In this document: piece by piece, positions 1-5,346 of the stretch
Layout of the letters: every line of letters starts with the position of its first letter
Position numbering within the stretch: position 1 is the first letter of the stretch
Assembly: GCA_023437255.1 (NCBI GenBank)
Contig: JAEZGR010000043.1
Span: forward strand, 1-5,346
Origin: Pseudomonadota bacterium
GTDB lineage: Bacteria > Pseudomonadota > Gammaproteobacteria > Burkholderiales > Burkholderiaceae_B
DNA: 5,346 nucleotides
Direction of reading: 5' to 3'
The notes under the pieces: model-generated
Told to the model about the DNA's origin: nothing
The model's database searches: none
Seen by the model: only the letters and a program-made list of their open reading frames with translations
Program-made: the position numbers and the translations under genes

Positions 1-444
1 GCTTTCCACGACTACTCGGTCGAAGAGCGCTTCGAGGCCGGGCTGGTGCTCGAGGGCTGGGAGGTCAAGGCCATCCGTGCCGGTCACGTGCAACTCAAGG
101 AAGCCTACATCATCGTTCGCAACGGCGAGCTCTTCATCATCGGCATGCACGTAAGCCCGCTGCCCACCGCCTCGACGCACATCCGCCCCGAAGCCACCCG
201 TACCCGCAAGCTGCTGCTGCACGCAGAAGAGATCAAGAAACTGATCGGGAAGACCGAGCAGCGCGGCTATACGCTGGTTCCGCTGAACCTTCATTACCGC
301 AACGGTCGCATCAAGCTCGATTTTGGCCTGGGCCGCGGCAAGAAGCTGCACGACAAGCGCGACACGGCGCGCGAAAAAGACTGGGCGCGCGAACGTGAGC
401 GCCTGCTCAAGCACGACACCCGCAGCGCGCGCAAAGACGACTGA
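1..444 (+). CDS. smpB: SsrA-binding protein SmpB (5' end missing)
   Basis: SmpB binds tmRNA (SsrA) and brings it to stalled ribosomes for trans-translation, which rescues the ribosome and tags the unfinished peptide. The reading frame is open from base 1 and gives 147 residues ending at a TGA. Family-typical stretches are visible: the early beta-barrel segment with [19 protein letters not shown], then the [12 protein letters not shown] segment, and the basic C-terminal tail beginning [16 protein letters not shown]. In known SmpB this tail becomes helical and occupies the empty mRNA channel. SmpB proteins are usually about 150 to 160 residues, so only about ten N-terminal residues, including the start codon, should lie left of the window. 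The ATG at base 46 is internal (family-conserved residues precede it) and is not the real start. No tmRNA gene follows. The gene converges on ppsA. Identification is secure. Confidence 0.96.
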   Translation, partial: AFHDYSVEERFEAGLVLEGWEVKAIRAGHVQLKEAYIIVRNGELFIIGMHVSPLPTASTHIRPEATRTRKLLLHAEEIKKLIGKTEQRGYTLVPLNLHYRNGRIKLDFGLGRGKKLHDKRDTAREKDWARERERLLKHDTRSARKDD

Positions 445-462
445 GCCTGAGCGGCAAGCGCC

Positions 463-485
463 AGACCCGGGGTTCGGCCCCGTCT
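463..485 (+). terminator. Weak hairpin downstream of smpB
   Basis: Shortly after the smpB stop, CGGGG (468-472) can pair with CCCCG (478-482) across a TTCGG loop. The stem is extended by AGA (463-465) with TCT (483-485) past a two-base bulge. There is no clear T-run after it, so it may only slow polymerase or protect the mRNA 3' end. The stronger hairpin at 551-579 may end smpB transcripts instead. Confidence 0.3.
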
Positions 486-542
486 TAGCTGCAGTCGGCC
501 CGAATCCCACCACGCACCGCCGCGATCCCCAACGATTCATAC

Positions 543-579
543 AAAAAAAAACCCCGCACCGGTCAAGCTGGCGCGGGGT
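543..579 (-). terminator. Rho-independent terminator of ppsA
   Basis: Read on the minus strand, ACCCCGC (573-579) pairs perfectly with GCGGGGT (551-557), with further partial pairing inside. A run of nine T (551-543) follows directly; its first T also closes the stem. It lies 23 bases after the ppsA stop, as expected for the ppsA terminator. Read on the plus strand, the same hairpin is followed by the T-rich TCGTTGTTC, so it may also stop smpB transcripts, though less efficiently. Confidence 0.9.
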
Positions 580-602
580 CGTTGTTCACGTGCGTATAAG
601 GC

Positions 603-2969
603 TTATGCCTGTGCCAGACGCTGCCAGGTGTCGACCACCGTGTCGGGGTTGAGCGACATCGACAGAATGCCTTCGTCGCGCAGCCACAGTGCCAGATCGA
701 GGTGATCGCTCGGGCCCTGACCGCAGATGCCCACATACTTGCCCTGCTTCAGGCAAGCCTTGATGGCGCGGCTGAGCATGAATTGCACGGCCGGATCGCG
801 CTCGTCGAAGTCGGCTGCGAGCAGTTCCATGCCCGAATCGCGATCGAGGCCCAGCGTAAGCTGGGTCATGTCGTTCGAACCGATCGAGAAACCGTCGAAG
901 TACTCGAGGAACTCTTCGGCCAGAATGGCGTTGGACGGCACTTCGCACATCATGATGAGGCGCAGGCCATTTTCGCCACGCACCAGGCCGTTGGCGGCGA
1001 GCAGCTCAACCACCCGGCGCGCCTGATCGAGCGTGCGGACGAAGGGCACCATGATCTCGACGTTGGTGAGGCCCATTTCGTCGCGCACTTTCTTCAGGGC
1101 CTCGCATTCCATGCGGAAGCACTCGGCGAAATCGTCGGAAATATAACGGGACGCACCGCGGAAGCCCAGCATCGGGTTTTCTTCTTCGGGCTCGTAACGC
1201 GAACCACCGATGAGCTTGCGGTACTCGTTCGACTTGAAGTCGGAGAGGCGCACGATCACGGGCTTGGGGTAGAAGGCCGCGCCCAGCGTGGCAACGCCCT
1301 CGGCGAGCTTCTCGACGAAGAACGCGCGCGGGGTGGCGTAGCCACGGGCAGCCGACTCGACGGCGGACTTCAGTTCGCTGTCGACGTTCGGATAGTCAAG
1401 GACGGCCTTCGGGTGAACGGCGATATTGTTGTTGATGATGAATTCGAGTCGGGCGAGACCCACACCGGCGTTGGGAATCTGCGCAAAATCGAAGGCCAGC
1501 TGTGGATTACCGACGTTCATCATGACCTTCAGGCCAATGTCGGGCATTTCACCCCAACGCACTTCTTCGATTTCGGTTTCGATCAGGCCGTCATAGATGC
1601 GACCTTCGTCGCCTTCTGCGCACGAAACGGTCACCTCGCGGCCGTTTTCAAGAACGTCGGTCGCGTCGCTGCAGCCCACGACAGCCGGAATGCCGAGTTC
1701 GCGAGCGATGATGGCCGCGTGGCAGGTGCGCCCGCCGCGGTTCGTGACGATGGCCGAGGCCAGCTTCATGACCGGCTCCCAGTTGGGGTCGGTCATGTCG
1801 GTGACGAGAATATCGCCTGCCTGGACTTTGTCCATTTCAGAGGCGTCGGCCACGACCCGCACCTTGCCGGAGCCGATCTTCTGACCGATGGCGCGACCGG
1901 TGACCAAGACGTCGCCGGTGGCCTTGAGGCGATAACGCTCCTGCACGTCGTTGGCGCCTTGCTGCGACTTGACCGTTTCGGGGCGAGCCTGAAGGATATA
2001 AATCTTGCCGTCGATGCCGTCGCGGCCCCACTCGATGTCCATGGGGCGACCGTAATGCTTTTCGATGATCACGGCATAACGGGCCAGCTCAATGACCTCG
2101 TCGTCGGTGAGCGAGTAGCGATTGCGTTCCGATACGGGAACATCGACCGTGCGTACGGAGTGACCGCTGACGCGCTCGGGGTCGAATTCCATCTTGATGA
2201 GCTTGGAACCGATGCGACGGCTGATGATCGGGTACTTGCCGGCGGCCAGCGACGGCTTGAAAACGTAGAACTCGTCGGGATTGACGGCCCCCTGAACAAC
2301 GGTTTCGCCCAGGCCGTACGAAGATGTGATGAAGACCACATCCTTGAAGCCCGATTCGGTGTCGATGGTGAACATCACGCCTGCGCTGCCCTTGTCGGAG
2401 CGCACCATGCGTTGAATGCCCGCAGACAGGGCGACTTCGGCGTGCGCATAGCCTTTGTGCACGCGATACGAGATGGCCCGATCGTTGTAGAGCGAGGCAA
2501 ACACATGACGGATCTTGTCGAGCACGTCGTCGATGCCGACCACGTTCAGATAGGTTTCCTGCTGACCGGCGAACGAGGCGTCGGGAAGGTCTTCTGCCGT
2601 AGCGGAAGAACGCACCGCAAACGAGCCCTGACCGTCGGCGTCTAGCTCGGCAAAGGCCTGGCGGATTGCCTGCTCGAATGCGGTCGGAAACGGGGTGTCG
2701 ATGATCCATTGACGGATTTCCGCACCGACCGATGCCAGTTCACGCACGTCTTCGGGGTCGAGCGTGCTGAGCTTGTCGGAGATGCGCTGGTCGAGACCCG
2801 TGGATTTCAGGAAATCACGAAAGGCCTGCGCCGTGGTGGCAAAACCACCGGGCACGCGCACGCCGGCGCCCGCAAGCTGGCTGATCATCTCGCCGAGCGA
2901 GGCATTCTTGCCGCCGACGGAGTCGACGTCAGTCATGCGCAGCTGCTCAAAAGAAACAACGTAAGACAT
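603..2969 (-). CDS. ppsA: Phosphoenolpyruvate synthase (pyruvate, water dikinase)
   Basis: Cytoplasmic gluconeogenic enzyme: pyruvate + ATP + H2O gives PEP + AMP + Pi through a phosphohistidine. The 788-residue product matches the usual length (about 790). The N-terminal ATP-grasp domain covers roughly residues 15-345, with GGKNASLGE at 19-27, [20 protein letters not shown] at 117-136 and ILQARPET at 325-332. The swivelling phosphohistidine domain (about 360-450) has [21 protein letters not shown], with catalytic His417 and Thr415, the residue equivalent to the PpsR-modified threonine of E. coli PpsA. The C-terminal pyruvate/PEP barrel (about 475-785) has conserved Arg507, Arg574, Arg604, Glu676, GSND at 697-700 and catalytic Cys749 in [11 protein letters not shown] chose the ATG at 2969 because AGGTGA lies four bases upstream and the protein then starts [10 protein letters not shown]. 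An ATG 39 bases earlier would add [13 protein letters not shown], which lacks a clear ribosome site and falls within an inverted repeat. The gene is divergent from its regulator ppsR and ends in its own terminator. Confidence 0.98.
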   Translation of the reverse strand: MSYVVSFEQLRMTDVDSVGGKNASLGEMISQLAGAGVRVPGGFATTAQAFRDFLKSTGLDQRISDKLSTLDPEDVRELASVGAEIRQWIIDTPFPTAFEQAIRQAFAELDADGQGSFAVRSSATAEDLPDASFAGQQETYLNVVGIDDVLDKIRHVFASLYNDRAISYRVHKGYAHAEVALSAGIQRMVRSDKGSAGVMFTIDTESGFKDVVFITSSYGLGETVVQGAVNPDEFYVFKPSLAAGKYPIISRRIGSKLIKMEFDPERVSGHSVRTVDVPVSERNRYSLTDDEVIELARYAVIIEKHYGRPMDIEWGRDGIDGKIYILQARPETVKSQQGANDVQERYRLKATGDVLVTGRAIGQKIGSGKVRVVADASEMDKVQAGDILVTDMTDPNWEPVMKLASAIVTNRGGRTCHAAIIARELGIPAVVGCSDATDVLENGREVTVSCAEGDEGRIYDGLIETEIEEVRWGEMPDIGLKVMMNVGNPQLAFDFAQIPNAGVGLARLEFIINNNIAVHPKAVLDYPNVDSELKSAVESAARGYATPRAFFVEKLAEGVATLGAAFYPKPVIVRLSDFKSNEYRKLIGGSRYEPEEENPMLGFRGASRYISDDFAECFRMECEALKKVRDEMGLTNVEIMVPFVRTLDQARRVVELLAANGLVRGENGLRLIMMCEVPSNAILAEEFLEYFDGFSIGSNDMTQLTLGLDRDSGMELLAADFDERDPAVQFMLSRAIKACLKQGKYVGICGQGPSDHLDLALWLRDEGILSMSLNPDTVVDTWQRLAQA

Positions 2970-2973
2970 AAAG

Positions 2974-2979
2974 TCACCT
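2974..2979 (-). promoter_or_regulatory. Ribosome binding site of ppsA
   Basis: AGGTGA on the minus strand, four bases (CTTT) before the ATG at 2969, is a good Shine-Dalgarno match. It settles the ppsA start against the in-frame ATG at 3008. Just upstream in the mRNA lies a pyrimidine-rich stretch, CTTTCTTTTCATTT (2996-2983). Confidence 0.8.
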
Positions 2980-2998
2980 GTAAATGAAAAGAAAGCGT

Positions 2999-3054
2999 GT
3001 TTGCTCAATGAACCACGCTTGCAGCCGCGCCATGGTTCGGAACACTGAGCAAAC
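2999..3054. repeat. Long nested inverted repeat in the ppsA leader
   Basis: GTTTGCTCA (2999-3007) is the exact reverse complement of TGAGCAAAC (3046-3054). Nested inside, GAACCA (3010-3015) is the exact reverse complement of TGGTTC (3033-3038). As RNA this could fold into a stem of 9 bp, an asymmetric internal loop (2 and 7 bases), 6 bp and a 17-base apical loop. In a ppsA mRNA starting upstream of it, the hairpin would end about 29 bases before the start codon. As DNA, the 9-mers could instead be paired operator half-sites with centres 47 bp apart. A smaller palindrome, GTTCGGAAC (3035-3043), overlaps the right half. Function is not known. Confidence 0.6.
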
Positions 3055-3067
3055 CCGCCTTTTTAAG

Positions 3068-3099
3068 GGCAAGCCGGTGACGTTAGTGTTAACCTTGCC
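3068..3099. repeat. Second nested inverted repeat in the ppsA/ppsR gap
   Basis: GGCAAG (3068-3073) is the reverse complement of CTTGCC (3094-3099). Directly inside the right arm, GTTA (3082-3085) is the reverse complement of TAAC (3090-3093), with a GTGT spacer. The result is either a bulged hairpin or a small operator-like palindrome, GTTAGTGTTAAC, flanked by a wider repeat. The arms are short, so chance is possible. The element overlaps the weak promoter-like hexamers of the region, which would suit a regulator site. Confidence 0.35.
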
Positions 3100-3136
3100 G
3101 GATTGTACCGTTTTCGTCAGCCCTGTATCACACCTC

Positions 3137-3973
3137 ATGTCCAGCCCAGTCATGGAACGCACTGTGTTTGTCGTCTCTGACAGCACCGGTATCACGGCCG
3201 CCACGTTCAGCAATTCCGTGCTCTCGCAGTTCGAACAGGTCGAGTTCGACACGATCCGAATTCCTTACCTCGACAGCATCGAAAAAGCCGAAGCGGCAGT
3301 CGCGCGCATCAATCGTTGCGCCGCTGAACAGAACGTGCCGCCGCTGGTGTTCAGCACGCTGGTCGATCCGGCGATTACCGAAACGGTGCGCGGCTCTCAG
3401 TGCATCTTCTTCGACCTGTTCGGCACATTCGTACAGAGCATCGAAGAGGCACTGGGCGTCAAGTCCAGCCATTCGGTCGGCCGCTCACACATGGGCGGGC
3501 TTTCAAAGCAGTACAACGCCCGCATCGAAGCCATCAACTTCACGTTGGCGCACGACGACGGCCAGTACGTGCGGGGTCTCGACGAGGCCGATGTGATCCT
3601 TGTCGGCGTGTCGCGCTGCGGCAAGACACCCACCAGCCTTTATCTGGCCATGCAATATGCGGTCAAGGCGGCCAACTACCCGTTGATCCCCGAAGACTTC
3701 GACCGCGGCGCCCTGCCCGCCACGCTCCTGCCCTACCGCAAGAAGCTGTTCGGTCTCTCGATTCAGCCGTCGCGCCTGGCCGAAGTTCGCAACGAACGCC
3801 GCCCCAACAGCGAATATGCGTCGCTCAAGCAGTGCCGCCACGAAGTCGCGGCAGCCGAGCGGCTCATGCGCATGGAAAACATTCCCTGGCTCTCCACCAC
3901 CACCAAGTCGATCGAAGAGATCTCGACCAAGGTGATGACCGAGATCGGTCTGGAACGGCGTCAGTATTACTGA
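3137..3973 (+). CDS. ppsR: PEP synthase regulatory protein (kinase/pyrophosphorylase)
   Basis: PpsR (DUF299 family) is a bifunctional regulator. It inactivates PEP synthase by ADP-dependent phosphorylation of the threonine near the catalytic histidine, and reactivates it by phosphate-dependent removal that yields pyrophosphate. From the ATG at 3137 the product is 278 residues, close to the usual 270 to 280. The family N-terminal motif VFVVSDSTGITAATF is at about 10-24. The P-loop GVSRCGKTPTSLYLAMQYA is at 157-175, and its CGK form is the one I recall in E. coli PpsR, whereas regulators of pyruvate phosphate dikinase tend to have TSK there. Later conserved segments include KLFGLSIQP (203-211) and EVRNERRPNSEYASLKQCR. 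The start is uncertain: no clear Shine-Dalgarno precedes 3137 or the alternative ATG at 3152, while a GTG at 3077 has AAGGG seven bases upstream but would add an atypical 20-residue N-terminus. It is divergent from its target gene ppsA, which strongly supports the assignment. Confidence 0.96.
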   Translation: MSSPVMERTVFVVSDSTGITAATFSNSVLSQFEQVEFDTIRIPYLDSIEKAEAAVARINRCAAEQNVPPLVFSTLVDPAITETVRGSQCIFFDLFGTFVQSIEEALGVKSSHSVGRSHMGGLSKQYNARIEAINFTLAHDDGQYVRGLDEADVILVGVSRCGKTPTSLYLAMQYAVKAANYPLIPEDFDRGALPATLLPYRKKLFGLSIQPSRLAEVRNERRPNSEYASLKQCRHEVAAAERLMRMENIPWLSTTTKSIEEISTKVMTEIGLERRQYY

Positions 3974-4000
3974 TCCGGGGCCTGCCCTTGGGCTGGGCTG

Positions 4001-4792
4001 TCAGGCTTGCGGGTGCTGGCGTCGCTGCTCGAACAGACACACACCGGCGGCCACGGCCACGTTCAGCGATTCGACCTTCTCGTTTTGCGGTATGCGTATC
4101 CGCATGTCCGCTGACGCCAGCAGAGCTGGCGCCACCCCCCTGCCCTCGTTGCCGAATATCCAGGCGGCGCGCCGCGGCAAGCGGGTTTCGTGCAGGGAAA
4201 CGGCCTGCTCCAGGGCAGTGGCGATAAGCGGTATCTGCAGCCGCTCTCGCAATACCTGAAGATCGAGCCCTTCGTGTATGGCCAGCACAAAGTGCGCGCC
4301 CTGCGCACTGCGCAAGACCTTCGGCGCCCACGCCGACACACAACCCGTTGACGCATAGACATCGACAATGCCGGCCGCGGCGGCGGTTCGCAACAGGGTG
4401 CCCATATTGCCGGGGTCTTGCACCCGGTCGAGCCAAAGGCTGTTGGCGGTGATGTGGTCGGACACAATGCAATGGGGCACACGCCCGACAAAGATCACAC
4501 CCTGGCCGTGCACCACGTCGGACGCCGCGCGCATCAGTGCAGGCGTGCACAGCCTGGCCCTGCCCGGTTCGACCGACCGAAGCAGGCGCGCGAGCTCGGG
4601 ATGATCTTGCCGTTCGCCGTCGAAGAAGGCGTATTCCGGCTGGCCGATGTGCTCGAGCCAGCTCTCACACAGATGCACGCCCTCGATGGCAATGAGGGGG
4701 GGTTCGGCACGATCACCGGGCGCACGCTTGCCCGCCATTGCACGCAGCAGCAGCCGGTAGTCAGGGTTGTCTTTTGAGGTGATCGACTTCAT
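4001..4792 (-). CDS. SpoU/TrmH-family RNA 2'-O-ribose methyltransferase
   Basis: This is predicted to transfer methyl from S-adenosylmethionine to a ribose 2'-OH in rRNA or tRNA; the target nucleotide cannot be read from the sequence. The 263-residue product has an N-terminal substrate-binding part (about 1-105, with [14 protein letters not shown]) and the C-terminal trefoil-knot SPOUT domain. Its three SpoU motifs are present: [21 protein letters not shown] at 121-141 with Asn129 and the invariant Arg135, [10 protein letters not shown] at 211-220 with Glu216, and [19 protein letters not shown] at 232-250 with Ser242 and Asn244. I chose the ATG at 4792 because it overlaps the rnhB stop as ATGA, typical of translational coupling; no strong Shine-Dalgarno is seen. 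A GTG at 4804 would add only MSDC. The gene likely shares a transcript with rnhB and converges on ppsR. RlmB-like or TrmH-like naming would go beyond the evidence. Confidence 0.93.
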   Translation of the reverse strand: MKSITSKDNPDYRLLLRAMAGKRAPGDRAEPPLIAIEGVHLCESWLEHIGQPEYAFFDGERQDHPELARLLRSVEPGRARLCTPALMRAASDVVHGQGVIFVGRVPHCIVSDHITANSLWLDRVQDPGNMGTLLRTAAAAGIVDVYASTGCVSAWAPKVLRSAQGAHFVLAIHEGLDLQVLRERLQIPLIATALEQAVSLHETRLPRRAAWIFGNEGRGVAPALLASADMRIRIPQNEKVESLNVAVAAGVCLFEQRRQHPQA

Positions 4793-5346
4793 GCAATCGG
4801 ACACGACAGCGTGACCGTGAAGGTGCTCTCTTCGAAGTGACGGCGCACGGGCGCAAAACTGCGCCGGTGTTCATCGCAGGGGCCCAGCGCCGCCAGTCGT
4901 TCAAGGTGCAGCGCGGTGGCATAGCCTTTGTGCTGATCAAAGCCATAGCCGGGGTGGCGTTCGTGCATCGCGTTGCAGTAGGCGTCGCGCGCCGTCTTGG
5001 CCAGAATCGAGGCGGCCGAAATGGCATCTACCTTGGCATCGCCGCCAATCACATACTGTGCGGCACAACCCAGTCCAGGCGGCACCTGATTGCCGTCGAC
5101 AAGCACCTGCTGCGGAGCGTGACGCAGACCGGCACAAGCGCGTCGCATGGCCAGCATGGTGGCGGCCAGTATGTTGAGTTGATCGATCTCGGCGACGCTC
5201 GCGCTGGCGATGCTCCAGCCCAGTGCCCGTTCGCGGATCTCCAGCGCCAGGGTCTCACGCCTTTGCGCGGTAAGTTTCTTGGAGTCGTTCAGGCCGTGGA
5301 TCTCGCGTTCGGGATCCAGGATCACCGCCGCCGCGAACACGGGGCC
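4789..5346 (-). CDS. rnhB: Ribonuclease HII (5' end missing)
   Basis: RNase HII cuts the RNA strand of RNA-DNA hybrids and starts removal of single ribonucleotides from DNA. The frame is open to the right edge, giving 185 visible residues that begin [12 protein letters not shown]. This is the end of the family's DEAGRGPLAGPV motif, so the first two catalytic acids (Asp-Glu) lie just outside the window. The GTG at 5340 is the Val codon of that motif and not a start. Visible motifs are [21 protein letters not shown] with the third catalytic acid (Asp, codon at 5095-5097), and [21 protein letters not shown] with the fourth acid, most likely the Asp of GGD, followed by [14 protein letters not shown]. 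Intact family members are about 200 residues. The stop codon overlaps the methyltransferase start by four bases, so the two are probably co-transcribed, perhaps with lipid A or other genes upstream that cannot be seen here. Confidence 0.96.
   Translation of the reverse strand, partial: GPVFAAAVILDPEREIHGLNDSKKLTAQRRETLALEIRERALGWSIASASVAEIDQLNILAATMLAMRRACAGLRHAPQQVLVDGNQVPPGLGCAAQYVIGGDAKVDAISAASILAKTARDAYCNAMHERHPGYGFDQHKGYATALHLERLAALGPCDEHRRSFAPVRRHFEESTFTVTLSCPIA

Larger units (their letters stand above)
2970..3136. promoter_or_regulatory. Divergent ppsA/ppsR intergenic control region
   Basis: This 167-base gap must hold the signals for both ppsA (leftward) and ppsR (rightward), unless one is read through from elsewhere. 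It is more AT-rich in parts than the flanking genes and contains two inverted-repeat structures (2999-3054 and 3068-3099). For ppsA, a TACAAT hexamer on the minus strand (3107-3102) is a fair -10 box but has no good -35 at normal spacing; TTAACA (3092-3087) and TTAAAA (3066-3061) are 20 bases apart, too wide for a standard sigma70 promoter. For ppsR, TTGTAC (3104-3109) and TATCAC (3126-3131) with a 16-base spacer are a weak match and would place the transcript start almost on the ATG at 3137. I therefore call a control region but no specific promoter. Confidence 0.55.

Noticed and set aside
46..48. ATG at 46 as the smpB start
   Set aside because: The frame is open and family-like upstream of it ([20 protein letters not shown]), so the true start lies left of the window.
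702..2645. A 647-codon open frame on the plus strand, antisense to ppsA
   Set aside because: It lies wholly inside ppsA, whose motifs span its full length. Long antisense frames are common opposite GC-rich genes with strong third-position GC bias. Its translation shows no family I recognise, and no ribosome site supports it.
2970..3008. A longer ppsA start at the ATG at 3008 (adds [13 protein letters not shown])
   Set aside because: The downstream ATG at 2969 has AGGTGA at good spacing and gives the standard [10 protein letters not shown] start; the upstream ATG sits in the inverted repeat.
3046..3064. Plus-strand terminator made of the 2999-3054 hairpin and the TTTTT at 3060-3064
   Set aside because: No plus-strand gene ends there, the T-run is separated from the stem by five bases, and the long internal loop is unlike a terminator. 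Only an antisense transcript from inside ppsA could use it.
2984..3136. A longer ppsR start at the ATG at 2984 (51 extra residues)
   Set aside because: The extension would overlap the ppsA leader and run through both inverted repeats. It does not resemble PpsR N-termini and makes the protein much longer than the family.
3980..3996. Possible bidirectional terminator between ppsR and the methyltransferase gene
   Set aside because: The GCCC/GGGC arms leave only a two-base loop and there is no T-run on either side.
3400..4227. A 275-codon plus-strand frame overlapping ppsR and the methyltransferase gene
   Set aside because: It is a shifted frame over two well-supported genes, rich in Arg, Pro and Ala as expected of GC-rich shadow frames, with no recognisable motif.

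Overview
The window looks like a piece of conserved core chromosome from a GC-rich betaproteobacterium. Burkholderiales is most likely, possibly near Alcaligenaceae/Burkholderiaceae; this is inferred from the protein sequences and gene order as remembered, not from a search. It holds five protein genes: smpB (5' end cut by the left edge), ppsA, ppsR, an uncharacterised SpoU/TrmH-type RNA 2'-O-methyltransferase, and rnhB (5' end cut by the right edge). I see no mobile element, CRISPR array, tRNA, rRNA or phage gene.

Layout from left to right: smpB reads rightward (1-444). A 158-base gap follows, holding a strong rho-independent terminator for the leftward ppsA gene (603-2969), so smpB and ppsA are convergent. 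A divergent intergenic region (2970-3136) separates ppsA from the rightward ppsR (3137-3973). This region carries the ppsA ribosome binding site and two inverted-repeat structures. ppsR then converges, 27 bases apart, on the leftward methyltransferase gene (4001-4792). That gene overlaps the stop of the upstream leftward rnhB (4789 to beyond 5346) by four bases in an ATGA arrangement.

Functionally, PpsA (phosphoenolpyruvate synthase) makes PEP from pyruvate and ATP for gluconeogenesis. PpsR is its dedicated regulator, a bifunctional kinase and Pi-dependent pyrophosphorylase that switches PpsA off and on by modifying a threonine two residues from the catalytic histidine. Both the target motif (Thr415 and His417 of PpsA) and the P-loop of PpsR are visible here, so enzyme and regulator form a divergent pair. 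SmpB (trans-translation), the RNA methyltransferase and RNase HII are information-processing housekeeping genes with no obvious link to PEP metabolism.

No previously undescribed multi-gene system is evident. The least explained DNA is the 167-base ppsA/ppsR intergenic region. It contains a 9-bp perfect inverted repeat with a nested 6-bp repeat, which could fold into a ppsA leader hairpin or act as a two-site operator, and a second nested inverted repeat beside it.
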